Shown in pieces: positions 1-10,025 of a DNA stretch of 64,000 bases. Made by a program: the position numbers and the translations under genes. The notes beneath the pieces were generated by a model. It was not told the origin of the DNA and did no database searches. It saw only the letters and a program-made list of their open reading frames with translations. This DNA comes from Alternaria dauci (lineage: Eukaryota > Ascomycota > Dothideomycetes > Pleosporales > Pleosporaceae). Where the stretch lies: positions 930,001 to 994,000 of the forward strand of contig NC_091275.1 in assembly GCF_042100115.1 (NCBI RefSeq), read 5' to 3'. The first letter of the stretch is position 1; every line of letters begins with the position of its first letter.

Positions 1-1066
1 GCCCTTAATGGGCGATCGAAAGTGGTGTATGGGGTTTAGCGGGTTTGGGTTCGCAAGCATATGTCGACATTGGGCTACCTGAGCACCTGTAAAACCATCA
101 GAATTGAACTATCGCAGCAGATCGATAGGCGAGCAGCTGTTGGAACAGAAGGCTTGTGGGCCGAGTTTTGGTGATGTATGGATGTGCAGTATGATGATGC
201 GAGCGCAATGAGGAGAGCCGAGCACCCTTGGACGGCGATCATGGCGGACGCCACGGCGTTCCCACCCCAACCTCTTGGAAAGAGTCGTGCGATTCGTCGG
301 TCTCTGCAGGATAGCATGAACCGCACCCTCGTCGATGTCGGACGCGATATCTGATCCCCACACCCTCCGACATTACGCATCATGTTTGCGCATCGCTGTG
401 ACGAGTCGGTCGGCGATGGGTGAGCTGTCTTCGCGATACTCCAGAGCGACGACACCCTCAGCTGGCGGGATCGCTTAAGAAAAAAAAAGCCCGGAGACGC
501 CCAGATGCCGCCTTACATACCCTGCAATCTTCTCGAATCCCCAGAGTGGTTATTTCCCCGCATGTGCTTTGCCGTACTGAGGCTTGCGGGCTCTAGGTTG
601 GGATGCAGCTTCAGCTCTGAGTGTTGGCACCCTGCGGCTGAGGACTGAATGCAAATTCCTTGGTCTCGAACACAGCTCATCACCATGACTGCACGATCTG
701 GATCGTAGAACGAATCCCCGAGAGCTAGACAACTGGCGCTACAGACCTAGCCCGCGCAAGCCACTGACTGCCGACTACCAATATAGGCAAGATCGTCTCA
801 CTATTTCGTCCTACCGGGTGCGCCAGACGCAGCCTCACCAACCAAAAGAGGCCATCATGGGCCGAACTGCGTCGTCCTAGCTGTCGAGATGGGTGAAGGC
901 GCAGCAAGGGTCTGTCGAGCTACATACAATAGTTGCTTTGTCCCACGTCCCACCGCGACAGATGTCTGCTTAGTTTCGATTCCAACCCGGCAGACCAGGC
1001 ATCCCTGCCTGTGCTCCATGAGCTTCTTATTCTGCGGTACTCATGCACACTCTTATTTAGATCAGC
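1..1066. other. Intergenic / upstream region, no supported gene
   Basis: Open frames here (longest about 126 codons on the minus strand, 75-455) show no recognisable domain, overlap other frames of similar length and lack convincing splice partners. The right half is likely the promoter and leader of the gene starting at 1067. Nothing else is supported. Confidence 0.5.
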
Positions 1067-4000
1067 ATGGCTTCGGAAAACAACCCGTCTTGTCACATTA
1101 GCCTTGGGCAGGAGCTTCATCAACAACTGATCCCCACGCGCACGTCGTTCACTTCTCGTAGCCTTTGCACTGGTGGCCCTAGGACCTCGAATCACGTAGT
1201 CTCCGCGGCACCGACAAGCGGATCTACACTATCTCACCACACCAGCCTACCTACAACAAGACGTCATAGCTTAGCGATAGACGATCGCGTTGCCTCTACA
1301 TTACCTAGGACCAGTGCCGACAAGAGACTCCTCAAGACCATCGAGACGCGACCAAGGTCTGTCACTTGCCTTGCGACGACACCAAAGCCGATGCATCCAA
1401 CCAAAGTACAACGATGGGTAGGCTTGACCCGTACTGTGAGCGACTGGGACCATGGACTGCGCAGGGTATGTTCGAGCACTTCATCGTCAAGGCCAAGCTA
1501 ACAGTGCGAAAGGATCCCGAGCTGTGGTATGAGGGGGGAGACTGTTTCGTCCACCTACACGCGAAAGGGGCCTCGCGTCGTGGTCCGTCCTTATGCGTCC
1601 CCTTCAGACTGTTACGACAAAAGAAGTGTGACGCCATGTTGAATTTATGCGACGCTCAAATCGCACCTGCACTAGGATCCGCCTCCCAACGTTTGAGGCG
1701 GATGCCCAGCTCTCTCAACAACACCGATCAGGAATCCAGCGTCGTCGAGCTCTTCATCCCCGCTTCAGAAGATTCATTCCAGGACTCGTTCAGACAGCAC
1801 ATCACCACTCGCAACTTCTTCGCGTTCTTGCTAGGTAAGCCACTAGTCGGCGATCATATGGGCCAGGCATTCGTAGACCTCCAAGAACGGTTGCAGTACT
1901 TCCGACCAAGCTATGCGAACAACCATCAAGACTTCCTTGACTACGCAGAGAACCAGGGATACCGAGATTTGGTAGAGTGCACAGACTATGCCCTTGCAAG
2001 CCTATTCTACGCAGAACACTATAAGCTTCGAGACATCTGGGTTGATGCTTTCGCCCACTGTGTTGGCATGAGTGAAAGTCTTGCGCTTAGCCCGGAATAT
2101 GCGGTATGAATCTCATCGCTTGATTGAGGAAGACTTACTAACACATACTTATAGCTGACTTCGAAGCTCACTAAAGCATTAATCACCCGAGCTCATCTCG
2201 AAGTCGACGGCCACCTCGGCCGCGTGTCTATCGCACTGAGCAGATTCCTGCAAGACGATCTCTCACCAACTTATCTTGGACTGACAGATGGCGCAAGGAG
2301 CCATCTTGATCGCTTTCGTCGTTTCTTGCATACTTTCTACGTTGGCAAGTTCGGTTATTGGCCACCACCACAGGGCGCCATCTTTCCTAAAGCGCTTTAC
2401 AAGTCAATGTATTACGACTTCCAAAATCTTTACGACTATCTAGTAGACACCGAGTCATCCGTCGATATTTCATCCCAAAGACCAGCCAGCGGCGGCATCT
2501 GCGTCTTACAGAATGTTATGACCTTCGACCAACGACATGGTTTCAAGTCCCAGCCGCATCCTCTACCCCTCCTACCAATACACGCATCGTCACCGAAGAG
2601 AACAAATTCTCAGAAAACGAATTCGCAGAAAGCTTTAAGGCAGCTAATCCTGGCATCGCAACACAACAAGTCACACCTGCAAGATACTATGCATGGGGCC
2701 TTGGCAGCGGCAACGAATACACTGGATTCGAGCGCGATGGAATCTAGCATTGTCCAGGCCTACATTCACTTCGAGAAGGCACATGCTATTAATGCTAGTC
2801 AACGCGAGGGAAAGATATCATCGACAGACGCGCGTAAAGTAAGATGGCTTGTGATCTACGGGACGCTGCAATACCTTGTGTCCGCTCTTTGTGCACCAAA
2901 AGAAGTTCGCGACTCGGAAAGCCCAGACTACGCTTTGTGCTACGTTGCGAAGCCCATTACCTCGATTATCAACAGCGGCACTTCGACGCCTTTGGCCACA
3001 CCATTGGCCACACCATTGGCTATCGATGACCATCTTGAGGGATCTCAAAGCAGCCCATACTCGATAGAGCCCGACTGTCAGAGGGAAGATTACTTCACGC
3101 CGCGAAATCTGAGTCGGCGTGAGTCCATGGAAGTTGCGCCGCTTAAGATATCTCAGCCCCTTCGCTCATCCTCTGTTCGCTCTTTCGCACGGCGATCATT
3201 GTCAGCTCGGAGCTCACGAAGAAACAGCCTCTCCACGCCTATACGGAAGTCTGCTGGCATCACTCAAGAATGTGTGGATCGATCAAAAGACACGGCGCCA
3301 GTCTCACAAGCTAGTTCTCGTCAGGTGTCATCTACTTACTCAGAATCTGTTTATTCGGAGCACTCGGTCACACCCACCGCCGAGAGCGGAGCCAGTCTCG
3401 ATACCTCATGGCTCAGATCACGGACACCTTCTGTTTCCCGCAGTAGGCAAACTTCTACAGGTAGCACGGCCACTCGCCCCCGTACGCCTCTACTTGATTC
3501 CCTTCAGCTTGAACGTGCTACATTTCCGACTTTCTCAGCAGGTATTGGGGAGCTACCTAGCCGATCAGATAGTACAAGCTCTACAGCAAGCTCACTGTGG
3601 AGTGAAGGTGCTGCAAGTGCCGCCTCATCCAAGTCAAGTGCATCTGGAGAAGTTCCCGTTCATAAGGCTAGCCCCGCAGAGGAAAGTGGGCTTCTAGGCG
3701 GGCTTGTGTCTTTCGAGACACCCAGAGCCACAGCACCAGCCCTGCCAGAAAGCCAAATACACCCCCTATTGCGACAACATTCTCCACAGCGCGATTTCGA
3801 GTTTGGCTTCGAAAAAAGCCAGCCCCAAGGCACTTATGATGTCCATGAGAACTTGAACAGCGATGCAATGATTGGCATGGCTGTTTCCACACCACCTGTG
3901 CCGGCTAGAAGATCCAGCCTAAAGCTCTTCCCAGATACACAGACTACTTTCACGCCTGAACAGGCACGTTCTCTTATTTCTGAGAAGAGGCCTTCGCTGC

Positions 4001-4290
4001 CTCCTCGATGCATTTCTACTCCATCAACCATAGACACTTCCTCTAAGCAAGGTGCAGCAACTCCCACATCTACGACCGCGACCCCAAGTGGCTACTGGGA
4101 ACAGTACAAAGCTACTCTGACACAACAAAGAGCACGATCAAAGACAGTGTCATCCAACGGGTCAACTGCGTCATCAATTGTCAAGATGCCCACAGCGCTC
4201 AGGGCATCTTTTTCGCGGAGTGGTCCCCGTAATGAGGAAGATCGCGGTGTCAAGAGAGAGCGGAGGCTATCCACTCTATGGCGACACTGA
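1067..4290 (+). CDS. DUF8004-domain fungal protein, Ser-rich
   Basis: Three exons are inferred: 1067-1465, 1513-2103 and 2155-4290, giving 1041 aa. The introns of 47 and 51 nt have gtatg donors and CTAAC branch points. Exon 1 joins exon 2 inside the hallmark motif: RWVGLTRTVSDWDHGLRR runs directly into DPELWYEGGDCFVHL, which matches the usual start of the DUF8004 domain, so the long open frame of exon 2 alone (first ATG at 1414) misses the true N terminus. The domain spans roughly residues 113-370. The remainder is Ser/Thr/Pro-rich and probably disordered, with many SRR/RRSS sites, and includes a 12-bp tandem repeat at 2992-3015 encoding repeated PLAT. The molecular role of DUF8004 is not known to me. 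Gene and family are secure; function is open. Confidence 0.85.
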
Positions 4291-4470
4291 TCGTTTGACG
4301 ATAGCCACGCTTTCACTGTTTTCCAGCTTTCTTTCTTATCTTTCTGCTTCAGCGATTTTCATGCATGGTGTTCGGCGTACAAAACAAGCATGTTATATAC
4401 CCTCTCAAGCATTCAGGCATTCCCCTCTTGTTTAGGGAAACAGTAATTACATCACGACTGAACGAAGCAA

Positions 4471-5250
4471 TCATCTTGTTTCTACATCCTCCACGTGATC
4501 TTCGACATGATCTTTCGCATATACACGTTTTCGCCATTGCGACTTCCTCACCAGGTTCTTATCCCCACTCTCCAGTCGTGCAACGGTCTTTCCACAACAG
4601 CTAGCGCTATCGCAGAAGCATATCCGAACCAACCACTCTACGCCACTAGCCTGGACAATGATATCCCCTATATTGATACTGTCAAGCTCGACGTCGCTCA
4701 AAGTGATACTTGAGTCCACAGGACTAGCACAGAGAGATGCCTCAATGTCTTAGAGAAATTCTTCCGTGAGGCTGTTGAAAGACGTCGATGACTCTTGCGA
4801 GGAAGGAGCGTTATCATCGTATTCGAGATTGCGATCACCGGTGAATGTTCCGGCGCTACTTTTCGAAGCTTGCGCTATAGCAGCGTTATCAAGCAAGGCA
4901 CTGGTACTGGCGACCATACTCCCGAGTGAGCTTTCTTTTAGTTGCGCAATAACGGTGCAATTTGCTTGGTAGCGATTGCAAACGGCAGTACCAGACTGCG
5001 TCTCCGCAAGGCGCGAATTTGTACTAGGGGTACGCTTGTTCAGCCATCTTCACAGCCGCCCAAAATCCCATCTCCGACAACGATCACATCGCCAGAAGTG
5101 TTGTGCAAGACACTCCACTCTATATTTGTGGTAACGGCTGCCAACAAAGCAATGGAACATTCCACGCGTATGTTTCCACATGCTCGGTGGCTTTCCCGTG
5201 GGCATTGACACCGAAGATTCGAGTTTGCACAGAGGGCCCAATGACATCAT
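4471..5250 (-). pseudogene. Candidate decayed gene with two in-frame stops
   Basis: One minus-strand frame reads as protein-like sequence from about 5250 to the stop at 4471-4473. It is interrupted only by TGA at 5050-5052 and TAA at 4750-4752. The pieces include a CDRC-type Cys pair before the TGA, a segment starting RWLNKRTPSTNS, an acidic Ser-rich stretch (EYDDNAPSSQES) and, after the TAA, SSITLSDVELDSINIGDII. The TAA would read CAA if a C-to-T change were reversed, as expected for RIP-like mutation; the TGA is less easily explained. No family is recognised. A spliced gene with unseen introns is the alternative. Confidence 0.35.
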
Positions 5251-6088
5251 GCCGATTTTCCATTATGGACCCGCAGGCTTGTCGCACTATCGAAAGCCTC
5301 AACAAACATGCGCTCCACAAGCACCACCTAATGCGAAACGCATGAGGTGTTTCTTTCGCGGACATGCATATCGTTGCTAGGTGCAACGCGTTTGCTGCTA
5401 TTTTTGGTCGGGCATAACCGTTGCTGGCTCGCATCGAAAGATCCGATCCCGTTGCGAGCGCAAATACACACGGCTGACATGCCAATTGATTGGAAGGCAC
5501 ATCCACGTTACATCAGCTGTCAGCCACGCTACATCACTGTCTGTGGCGTAGGCGGATGTGGCGTGCGGCTCCGGCTCCCTGCATATCGAGATTTGAGGCT
5601 GCGCAGCCTTGCAGTCACCAAAAATGGCATCGCTGGCCGATGTTCCTGGAACTACTCATGCCAAGTCGTGTCGACGTCAACATGATGGCTATTCACAGGA
5701 GCGGTTGAATGCTCTTGTCGTACTCGAACTATACCACCATGGCCGTTGCGACCAAAACGGATGAATTGCCAAAATGCAGAACAAAGCATCAATTTGCGAT
5801 AACATCACAACATGCGCAACCACAACATATGAGGGGCGCACCTTGTCGTTTGGCGATCACTGCCACTTACATTGCACGATAGTGCCAGTGGTCAAGGGTC
5901 TTGCTGCTAGACCCGGAGATTTGTACCCACGTCGGCCCACGTCTGTCCGGGGAGGCGACATTATTGCATGCGTGCAACCCAAGCCGACTGTGGAATACGA
6001 GGTATGACCGAATACATGAGCTTGGATGGACGTTGATCAAGCGTTGGGGCCAAGTGACGTTGAAATGGTTATGAAGATCTTCGCAGAG
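5251..6088. other. Intergenic, upstream of the Alt a 1-like gene
   Basis: Open frames on both strands here are short and unrecognised. A plus-strand fragment near 5270-5345 reads somewhat like one C2H2 finger (C followed by LNKHALHKHH) but has no partner fingers. The right part is presumed promoter of the secreted-protein gene at 6186. Confidence 0.4.
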
Positions 6089-6095
6089 ATATAAG
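6089..6095 (+). promoter_or_regulatory. TATA box of the Alt a 1-like gene
   Basis: The sequence atataag lies 91 nt before the ATG at 6186 and is followed by a pyrimidine/CA-rich leader, a typical arrangement for a strongly expressed fungal secreted-protein gene. Confidence 0.5.
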
Positions 6096-6185
6096 TACGG
6101 CTTCATCCTTACTCACTCCTACCGCACACATTCCAACCAAACTCAAACACCCTCATTACCACCCACAGACTCAAAATCCGCCATC

Positions 6186-6716
6186 ATGCAATTCTTCACT
6201 CTTGCCGCCCTTTTCGGTGCCGCCGCCATGGCAGCACCCGCTCCTCAGACCCCAGAGTGCCCCAACCCAGCTCACTGCGGTGGCCCTCCTGACCCAAACA
6301 CCTACGAGAACATCGACATCAGCGACTACACCCTCCGCAAGAACAACGGTACCATCCAGTCCGTGTCATTCAAGCTCTCCGGCGAGAACGCTACCGACCT
6401 CGAGTGCTCTGGTGGCCCTTACCCTGTCCTTGGCGGTGCGGTTGACACTTGCGGTGACTCAAAGTACCGCTTCGCCATGACACCAGCTGAGAACGGCACC
6501 GATGCGTTCGGTGTCCGCATCTACCATGAGCTTGGTCTTGCGTACGTATCCCAAGTATCTGATTTCTTTGACAGTAAGCTAACACACCCGAACAGTTTCG
6601 GCTTCTGGGGCGAGGGCGTAGTCCCAACGTACTGCCACGCTGGTGGCAACGGAATCAACGACTTTGTCTGCCAGCAGGTTAGCGAATACACTCTGGTCAT
6701 CACCGCCTCTGGTTAA
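6186..6716 (+). CDS. Secreted Alt a 1-like protein (AA1 domain)
   Basis: Two exons, 6186-6541 and 6596-6716, encode 158 aa, close to the 157 aa typical of Alt a 1. The 54-nt intron has a gtacgt donor and a gctaac branch point, and the join gives LGLAFGFWGEG. Residues 1 to about 17 are a signal peptide (MQFFTLAALFGAAAMAAPAP). The mature part has the family's spaced cysteines and a C-terminal block GGNGINDFVCQ, near-identical to the family signature CRAGGNGPNDFVCQ, followed by a valine/isoleucine-rich end. Alt a 1 proteins form beta-barrel dimers, are secreted by Pleosporales, are major inhalant allergens and are reported to interact with plant defence proteins. This copy is an ordinary-looking full-length member; effector activity is inference. 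Confidence 0.92.
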   Translation: MQFFTLAALFGAAAMAAPAPQTPECPNPAHCGGPPDPNTYENIDISDYTLRKNNGTIQSVSFKLSGENATDLECSGGPYPVLGGAVDTCGDSKYRFAMTPAENGTDAFGVRIYHELGLAYVSQVSDFFDSKLTHPNSFGFWGEGVVPTYCHAGGNGINDFVCQQVSEYTLVITASG

Positions 6717-7204
6717 ATATCCCCAACTTAAGGATAGCCGAGCATGATTTGTATATACTGTTTTATACCACTTCACAAATAATATAATCGTCGACTTGGA
6801 CGCGTCGACTGTCGATGGGCTGCTCATCTTGAACACTGTGCGGATTCATCTTCAAGGGATTAGTGAAAATGAACAATGAAGAAGCTACATATCCGCGATT
6901 CAATTGCAACCGAACTTTGAGTTATGAGGGTAACTTCGCATTACCTTGTGAATGGGAGACATACTTCATTTAATCCGCTTGATCCCGTAAGTCAAAATAT
7001 GTGAGATTAGCGCATGAAGAACGATATGTAACAATTGTAGCTTACATTCAAGATTAGAAACGCTTGAAGGGTCCAGCATGCCGAACATGTCACGATACAT
7101 ATGCTTCGCTAGACTGACTTATTCCCCAAAGCCCTGGTCAGTGTACCTACTCTCCTCAATACCACTTTCTACATCAACAATAACGGTAATCTCAGATATA
7201 CCAT
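6717..7204. other. Intergenic, AT-rich spacer
   Basis: This spacer holds the 3' end of the secreted-protein gene and the promoter of the next gene. No coding signal is seen. Confidence 0.5.
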
Positions 7205-9538
7205 ATGAACAGTGGCACTTTTATCATTCTACTAGCTGCTACCTTCCCTACCCTCGCCATACTCTCCTCCATCTTTTCTCTAGCAGCATACTTCCTGCCC
7301 CCAAGGGCGCATCCAGAAACTAGAGCTCGTGTGGAGAAACTCGAGGAATTTTGCGATGTCATGCCGGCGATCGTTGGACATATCAGGCATCTAGAAAAAA
7401 TTGTAGTTCACGAGAGGAAAAGGACGAGGAGACTGGAGAGCAACCTCAGAGATATGGCAAGTCAAATGCAAAGGAATAGTGAGACGGCAGACGAAGCCGG
7501 CGACGAGGCCGAGATGCACCTGGACAGCCATGAGGAGGGAGGTCGTATAGGGAGTGAGAGATCAACGCGGAGAGACAGCTGGACCGTTATGTCGGAAGAA
7601 GAACAGCACACCCGCGACCTAGATCATCGGATAGTTTTTGGTTTAAGACACTGTCGATTCAATCAGCCCGCCACAAAGGGTGTGCCCTTGGTAAATTTAC
7701 GCGGTGGAGCTGGCTCCGTCCTAGATGACGGCGACGCACTGGAGATGGCATCCACCACGGAAATGCCACCCAGCCCTGAATATGAATCTCCATCTTCCAA
7801 CGATACGAGAGGTATTCTTACGCAGGCAGTAAATCATGATGGAAATGAAGAGACTCGCGCTAGGATGCTGGTTGACGAGACCAGCATCGCCCTCTTCACT
7901 ACCCGGGGTGTTCTGACTCACACAACGAACGGCTTTTCTCAACCTCTGCGACAAGATCGTATATATGACCACACCGAAACGCCCTTCTCTATTCTACATC
8001 AGCCAACAATCACGATAAACCATCAGCCATCTATCTGGCACAACCCTCCACCTGCAATTTCTCCATCCTCTTTCCCACCTCTTCTTCCACGCCAGAATCC
8101 CACAAGAAGAGTTTTTCAAAATGATACCGAAGAGTTGCGACGCACGTACATACTCACGCAGATTTTAGAGAATACGCGGCCACGAATCAGGCCTGGAATT
8201 ATCACAACCATCGTAGCGCAATACGCCAGATCATTAGCTGATACCGATAGGGAAGGTGCTGCGTCAACAGATGCGAATGTAGAAGAGACTCCAAACACGG
8301 GTGTGAATGTTATGCATACTCCCTCTACTGCGACTTCCAACGATTACCATAACGACTATACTCTCCGCTCTACCCCGGCCGCTACAAATCACGTACCTGG
8401 ACAGCTCGAAAACAGCACCGTGGACGAAGAGATATCAGAGATCGTCAGACCTCTGATTCCTTTGCTGTATGCCATTCGGCCTGGGCTCAGTATAGCCGTC
8501 ATTGCCGATGTATTGGCAAGATATACTGCAGCTTTGCGTTTGGACTTTTCCGATCGAACGCATTATGTCACGATCAGATCCAACGGGGTTACAAATGGCC
8601 ATGTATATCGTAACGAAGCGGAGGATCTGAGTGCAGATACTGATCAAGACATGACCCGTAGCCCCCACGAAAACTATGAAGCCAGACTCAGCGAACCAAG
8701 AAGAAATGGCGAGGATACAGAAAACTTCATCATCAACGACAACATCAACTCCACCCACGACGGACCTGCAGAGCGTGTCACTGCATATGCAGAAGATGTC
8801 CGCCCTCGTCCTCGCCTCTCTATGCCCGAGCTTAATGATGCGATCGAACATTGGGGTAGCGTAGTGAACACACCCGAAGGCCTTGTCTTGCGCCTCCGTG
8901 GCGAGGGAGAAGGCTATGAATTCTATCTTCGACGAAGTACAGACAGTCCTCAAAACGGCAAGAACAGGGCGAATGGACACGGGGCCGCTACTCAGGTGAT
9001 TGATGCGAGCGAGTGTCTTGCGCTGGAGTTGACAACGCCAGACTCTTCTACCTGGTCATCGCGCAGCGCGTCGCTGAATGGGACTACCCTAGTTAACTCA
9101 GTCGCGAGTCTCAGCCTCGATGACGATACGGGCATTGCGGCAGTACCTGAGTCGAACGTGGACGGAGCGCCATCAGAGAATATTGAAATCTATCGAAACA
9201 ACGCACATGAGACATCTGCCGCTAGTCTGCGACGACGTCGCGCTGTTAGCGATATACGGAGGACTATGAGACAGAATGCACTATCGGAGAGAGGTAACGC
9301 TTCGAATGACGAGGAGACTAGGAGTGTTGATGTAGCGGAGGCGGAAGATGCGCGGTGGAGTCTACGACATCGGAGAAGGGATAACATAGAGGAGGAGATG
9401 ATGCAGCATGCCCTTGGTCGGGAGCGCGCGGTGCAAGTAGAGCAGACAAATCGCGTCGGAATGAATGGTGATGAGAGCGAGGAGTCATCTAATGGCTCTG
9501 TAGGGGAGGCAAGAGGAAGAAGGCCTGTGAGCAGGTAG
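7205..9538 (+). CDS. Membrane-anchored coiled-coil protein, unknown
   Basis: A single exon of 777 aa starts at a good ATG. Residues about 6-32 form one hydrophobic segment (ILLAATFPTLAILSSIFSLA), likely a signal anchor. Residues 40-90 are charged and heptad-like (ARVEKLEEFCDV, RRLESNLRDMASQM), predicting a short coiled coil. The rest is largely polar. Two segments resemble each other: about 309-345 (EELRRTYILTQIL, then RIRPGIITTIVAQYARSL) and about 407-445 (DEEISEIVRPLIPLLYAIRPGL, then VIADVLARYTAAL), suggesting an internally duplicated helical unit. I do not recognise a named family. The C terminus is rich in Arg/Glu. Position and frame are well supported; function is unknown. Confidence 0.8.
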   Translation: MNSGTFIILLAATFPTLAILSSIFSLAAYFLPPRAHPETRARVEKLEEFCDVMPAIVGHIRHLEKIVVHERKRTRRLESNLRDMASQMQRNSETADEAGDEAEMHLDSHEEGGRIGSERSTRRDSWTVMSEEEQHTRDLDHRIVFGLRHCRFNQPATKGVPLVNLRGGAGSVLDDGDALEMASTTEMPPSPEYESPSSNDTRGILTQAVNHDGNEETRARMLVDETSIALFTTRGVLTHTTNGFSQPLRQDRIYDHTETPFSILHQPTITINHQPSIWHNPPPAISPSSFPPLLPRQNPTRRVFQNDTEELRRTYILTQILENTRPRIRPGIITTIVAQYARSLADTDREGAASTDANVEETPNTGVNVMHTPSTATSNDYHNDYTLRSTPAATNHVPGQLENSTVDEEISEIVRPLIPLLYAIRPGLSIAVIADVLARYTAALRLDFSDRTHYVTIRSNGVTNGHVYRNEAEDLSADTDQDMTRSPHENYEARLSEPRRNGEDTENFIINDNINSTHDGPAERVTAYAEDVRPRPRLSMPELNDAIEHWGSVVNTPEGLVLRLRGEGEGYEFYLRRSTDSPQNGKNRANGHGAATQVIDASECLALELTTPDSSTWSSRSASLNGTTLVNSVASLSLDDDTGIAAVPESNVDGAPSENIEIYRNNAHETSAASLRRRRAVSDIRRTMRQNALSERGNASNDEETRSVDVAEAEDARWSLRHRRRDNIEEEMMQHALGRERAVQVEQTNRVGMNGDESEESSNGSVGEARGRRPVSR

Positions 9539-10025
9539 GCGTCTGGGAGACGTCCAAAGGGGAATCTGCACGGCGGTATCCTGACCCTCTTGTGGTAGCA
9601 TGTCTGGAATTTACATTCGTCTAAGCTCGCGACATTGTAGACATATTCTTTTGTTCCGAGGCGCTTTGAATGTAGACAGGGTGAGTAGCGCACATCTAGG
9701 AGTGACGATTATCAAATGCTTCTGGGTCCTTTCCCAATAATTCTAGATTTTGTTGTATGTTGTCGAACATTTTACACGTAATACTCTTCTCAGCTCTTCC
9801 ACCTTATCGTGACGTCTTCAACAATATACCTACTGTATCGTTCATACACTTCTGAAAATCTTCTTCGTATAATCTTTTGCCAGATACTCCTTCTGAAACA
9901 CGATGAAAACTTTGACTCCTTCTTCCCCGTTGCTGTGAATGGATGCGAAAAGTTTATGACGTATGGACATCTCTATCTTTGGAGGTGTTCAGTTCAGTGA
10001 TGACACAGCTCGTTGAAGACCTCTC
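9539..10025. other. Intergenic between convergent genes
   Basis: This AT-rich 3' flank is shared by the preceding plus-strand and following minus-strand genes. No gene is seen. Confidence 0.5.

Noticed and set aside
75..455. 126-codon minus-strand frame at the left edge
   Set aside because: No recognisable motif, no splice partner and unconvincing composition.
5103..5345. Single C2H2-like plus-strand fragment (C, then LNKHALHKHH)
   Set aside because: Only one weak finger, no second one nearby, and the minus-strand frame is more protein-like.
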